This document shows, piece after piece, positions 61,921 to 64,000 of a stretch of 64,000 nucleotides of DNA; positions within the stretch are counted from its first letter, which is position 1; each line of letters opens with the position of its first letter. Source of the stretch: CAVOJY01 sp963696405 (GTDB lineage Bacteria > Chloroflexota > Limnocylindria > Limnocylindrales > CSP1-4); contig CAVOJY010000003.1 of the NCBI GenBank assembly GCA_963696405.1, forward strand, positions 186,001 through 250,000, written 5' to 3'. The position numbers and the translations under genes were made by a program. The notes beneath the pieces were generated by a model. That model had not been told where the DNA came from, ran no database searches, and worked only from the letters and a program-made list of their open reading frames with translations.

Positions 61921-64000
61921 ATGCGCCAGCAGAACCCCGCGATCCGCGCCGAGCCCCGCGGCATCGGCACCGCCGCCGCTCGAGACCCCCTCCGCCGCGA
62001 GGTCCGGCTCCTCGGGGCGCTCCTCGGGCAGGTCCTCGTCGAGCAGGAGGGCCGTGACTTCCTCGACCTGGTCGAGCAGGTGCGCCTCGCGACGATCGCA
62101 CTGCGGCGGGGTGGCGATCCAGCACTCCGCGACGAGCTGGTGACCCGGCTCGACCTGCTCGACCCCGAGCGACTCGAGCTGCTCGCCCGTGCCTTCACCG
62201 TCTACTTCCTCCTCGTCAACCTCGCCGAGGAGAAGAGCCACGTGCGGGCGATCCGTCGCGAGGAGCGGACGGCCGCACGCGGCGTCGCCCGCGAGAGCGT
62301 GGCAGCCGCCATCGAGTCGCTCGTGGTCTCCGGGCTGGCCGCGGAGGACGTGACGGGCCTGGTCGCGCGGCTCTCCATCCACCCCGTCCTCACCGCACAC
62401 CCGACGGAGGCCCGGCGCCGCACCCTGCTCGTCGCCCTGCGGCGGATCTACGAGCTCGTCGATCGCCTTGACGATCCCCGACTCACCCCGCGCGAGGACG
62501 CCGGGCTTCGACGCCGCCTGCGCGAGGAGATCACCCTTCTCTGGCAGACCGCCCACGTACGCGCCCGGCGGCCGACGCCGCTCGACGAGGTCAGGTCGGC
62601 GATGGGGTTCTTCGACACCACGCTCTTCCAACTCGTGCCGGCGCTCTATGGCTCCGTGGACGGGGCACTCGACCGCCTGGACGACTCCCCGCGCTCGACG
62701 TCGGGTCGGGCATCAGCCCGGGCCGCCGCCTCGGACTCGGGTCGATCCGGCACCCGCCCGCCCCTCGTCCCGGCCTTCCTGCGCTGGGGCTCCTGGATCG
62801 GCGGCGATCGTGACGGCAACCCGAACGTCACCGCGGACGCGAGCCGGAACGTCCTGCGGATCCATGCGGACCACGTCATCCGGGGCTACGAGCACGTCGC
62901 AGAGCGCCTGCGCCAGACGGTCGCCGTGTCGGAGGCGCACGCCCCCGTTCCCCCCGCGCTGGAGGCGTGGCTCGGGCGCGAGGCCGGTCGCCACGAGCCG
63001 ACGGCACGCGATGTCCGCCGCCGGTACCCCGGGGAGCCGTACAGGCAGGCCTTCGCCTACGTCGAAGCCACTCTTCGGCGCACCAGGGAGCGACTCACAG
63101 GCACCGGGCCAGGCGGGGATGGCGAGCCCGGGTTCGTCACCGCGGATGATCTGCTGCGGGTGCTCCGCTCACTGCAGGGGGCGCTGGTCGACGGGGGAGC
63201 CGCCCGGGTCGCCTGGGGGGAGCTGCAGGACCTGGTCTGGCAGGTGGAGACGTTCGGCTTCCACCTGGCGAGCCTCGAGATCCGGCAGCACGCAGCAGTC
63301 CACCGGGCGGCCCTCGCCGTGCTGCGGGACGACCAGGGCGCGGGCGATCCGGACACACTGCCGCCCCTTGGCGACGTGAGCACCCACGAGGTGCTGGCCA
63401 CGTTCCGCGCCATCGCCGGCGCTCAGCGCGAATTCGGCACTGGGGCGTGCCAAAGGTACGTCATCAGCTTCGCCCGCTCGGCCGGGGACGTGCTCGACGT
63501 GCTCGCGCTGGCCGGCCTTGCCGATGCATCGGGCTCACTGGCGGACGCCCTCGACGTCGTCCCGCTCTTCGAGTCGATCGAGGCCCTCCGCGGCTCGGGC
63601 GAGGTGATGCGCGGCCTGGTCGACGATCCAGGTTATCGCCGGCACCTGGCAGCGCGCGGGGATCGCCAGGAGGTCATGCTCGGCTACTCCGATTCGAACA
63701 AGGAATCGGGGTTCCTGGCCGCCGCGTGGGCGCTCTACGGGGCACAGGAGCAGCTGGTCGAGGTGGCTGGCCGCGCGGGAGTCGAGCTCACGCTCTTCCA
63801 CGGGCGGGGCGGGGCCATCGGGCGGGGAGGCGGCCCCACCAACCGCGCCATCCTCGCCCAGGCGCCGGGCTCTGTCGACGGGCGCCTCAAGCTCACCGAG
63901 CAGGGCGAGGTCATCGCCGCCCACTACAGCAACCCGGCGCTCGCCCTGCGCCAGCTCGAGCAGGTGACGAGCGCCGTTCTGAGCGCGTCCGCCCCGGGCC
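61921..64000 (+). CDS. ppc: phosphoenolpyruvate carboxylase, partial
   Basis: The first 693 residues, open to the right edge (full length about 900). Catalytic features are VLTAHPTEARRRTLL (essential His), SWIGGDRDGNPNVTADASRN, VMLGYSDSNKESGFLAAAWA and FHGRGGAIGRGGGPTNRAIL. It carboxylates PEP with bicarbonate to form oxaloacetate, refilling the citric-acid cycle. Intact as far as it can be read. ATG at 61921 with no strong Shine-Dalgarno. A gap of 82 bases separates it from mutY. Confidence 0.95.
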   Translation, partial: MRQQNPAIRAEPRGIGTAAARDPLRREVRLLGALLGQVLVEQEGRDFLDLVEQVRLATIALRRGGDPALRDELVTRLDLLDPERLELLARAFTVYFLLVNLAEEKSHVRAIRREERTAARGVARESVAAAIESLVVSGLAAEDVTGLVARLSIHPVLTAHPTEARRRTLLVALRRIYELVDRLDDPRLTPREDAGLRRRLREEITLLWQTAHVRARRPTPLDEVRSAMGFFDTTLFQLVPALYGSVDGALDRLDDSPRSTSGRASARAAASDSGRSGTRPPLVPAFLRWGSWIGGDRDGNPNVTADASRNVLRIHADHVIRGYEHVAERLRQTVAVSEAHAPVPPALEAWLGREAGRHEPTARDVRRRYPGEPYRQAFAYVEATLRRTRERLTGTGPGGDGEPGFVTADDLLRVLRSLQGALVDGGAARVAWGELQDLVWQVETFGFHLASLEIRQHAAVHRAALAVLRDDQGAGDPDTLPPLGDVSTHEVLATFRAIAGAQREFGTGACQRYVISFARSAGDVLDVLALAGLADASGSLADALDVVPLFESIEALRGSGEVMRGLVDDPGYRRHLAARGDRQEVMLGYSDSNKESGFLAAAWALYGAQEQLVEVAGRAGVELTLFHGRGGAIGRGGGPTNRAILAQAPGSVDGRLKLTEQGEVIAAHYSNPALALRQLEQVTSAVLSASAPG

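Overview
The window is a high-GC (roughly 70%) bacterial chromosome segment, most likely from a Chloroflexota lineage such as the Limnocylindria. This is inferred from base composition, a UPF0182 membrane protein, and the trio of SCO1664-like, DUF3090 and phosphomutase-like genes known from Actinomycetota and Chloroflexota. An actinobacterium is the main alternative. There is no rRNA, no CRISPR array and no phage, and one complete insertion sequence. Many genes carry single-base frameshifts, most of them one extra base, and these crowd between about 49.2 and 61.7 kb. I treat most as probable consensus errors and describe such genes across the break.

1-16.7 kb: end of a URO-D-family gene; pyruvate:ferredoxin oxidoreductase (nifJ) coupled to a dihydroorotate-dehydrogenase-like gene; an ABC ATPase fused to DUF309; L-2-hydroxyglutarate oxidase; UPF0182; a large GH13-like protein; a secreted Ig-like protein.

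16.7-27.3 kb: a catabolic region. Three transcription units are an aminotransferase with an amine-dehydrogenase-like gene, an SDR, and E1 alpha/beta with a lone lipoyl domain and an Ldh-type oxidoreductase. Each starts at a -35/-10 promoter with a 17-bp spacer followed by the same 16-bp palindrome (GGGCGACCGGTCGCCC). A FadR-type GntR regulator is encoded among them and is the obvious candidate ligand sensor. An aldo/keto reductase and two broken SDR genes follow.

27.4-44.1 kb: a lipoprotein; an S51-like protein with a CysRS-like tail; the conserved trio; an acyl-CoA synthetase; a flavodoxin-like protein; an IS3-family element with inverted repeats; two paralogous Tat-exported repeat proteins; an aminotransferase; a CoA-binding protein; DUF2804; threonine dehydrogenase; an autoregulated MNT/HEPN toxin-antitoxin pair; an SDR.

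44.1-47.5 kb: a segment bounded by an intact tRNA-Gln and a diverged copy of that tRNA's 3' part, which looks like an old integration site. It holds a frameshifted aldo/keto reductase and an unrecognised protein.

47.5-64 kb: an MFS transporter; a PadR regulator; a second class-III aminotransferase; gpmA; a lysine operon (dapB-dapA-dapD-lysA) behind a leader with an intrinsic terminator; two secreted proteins; an ICMT-like methyltransferase; mutY; and the start of PEP carboxylase, which runs off the right end.
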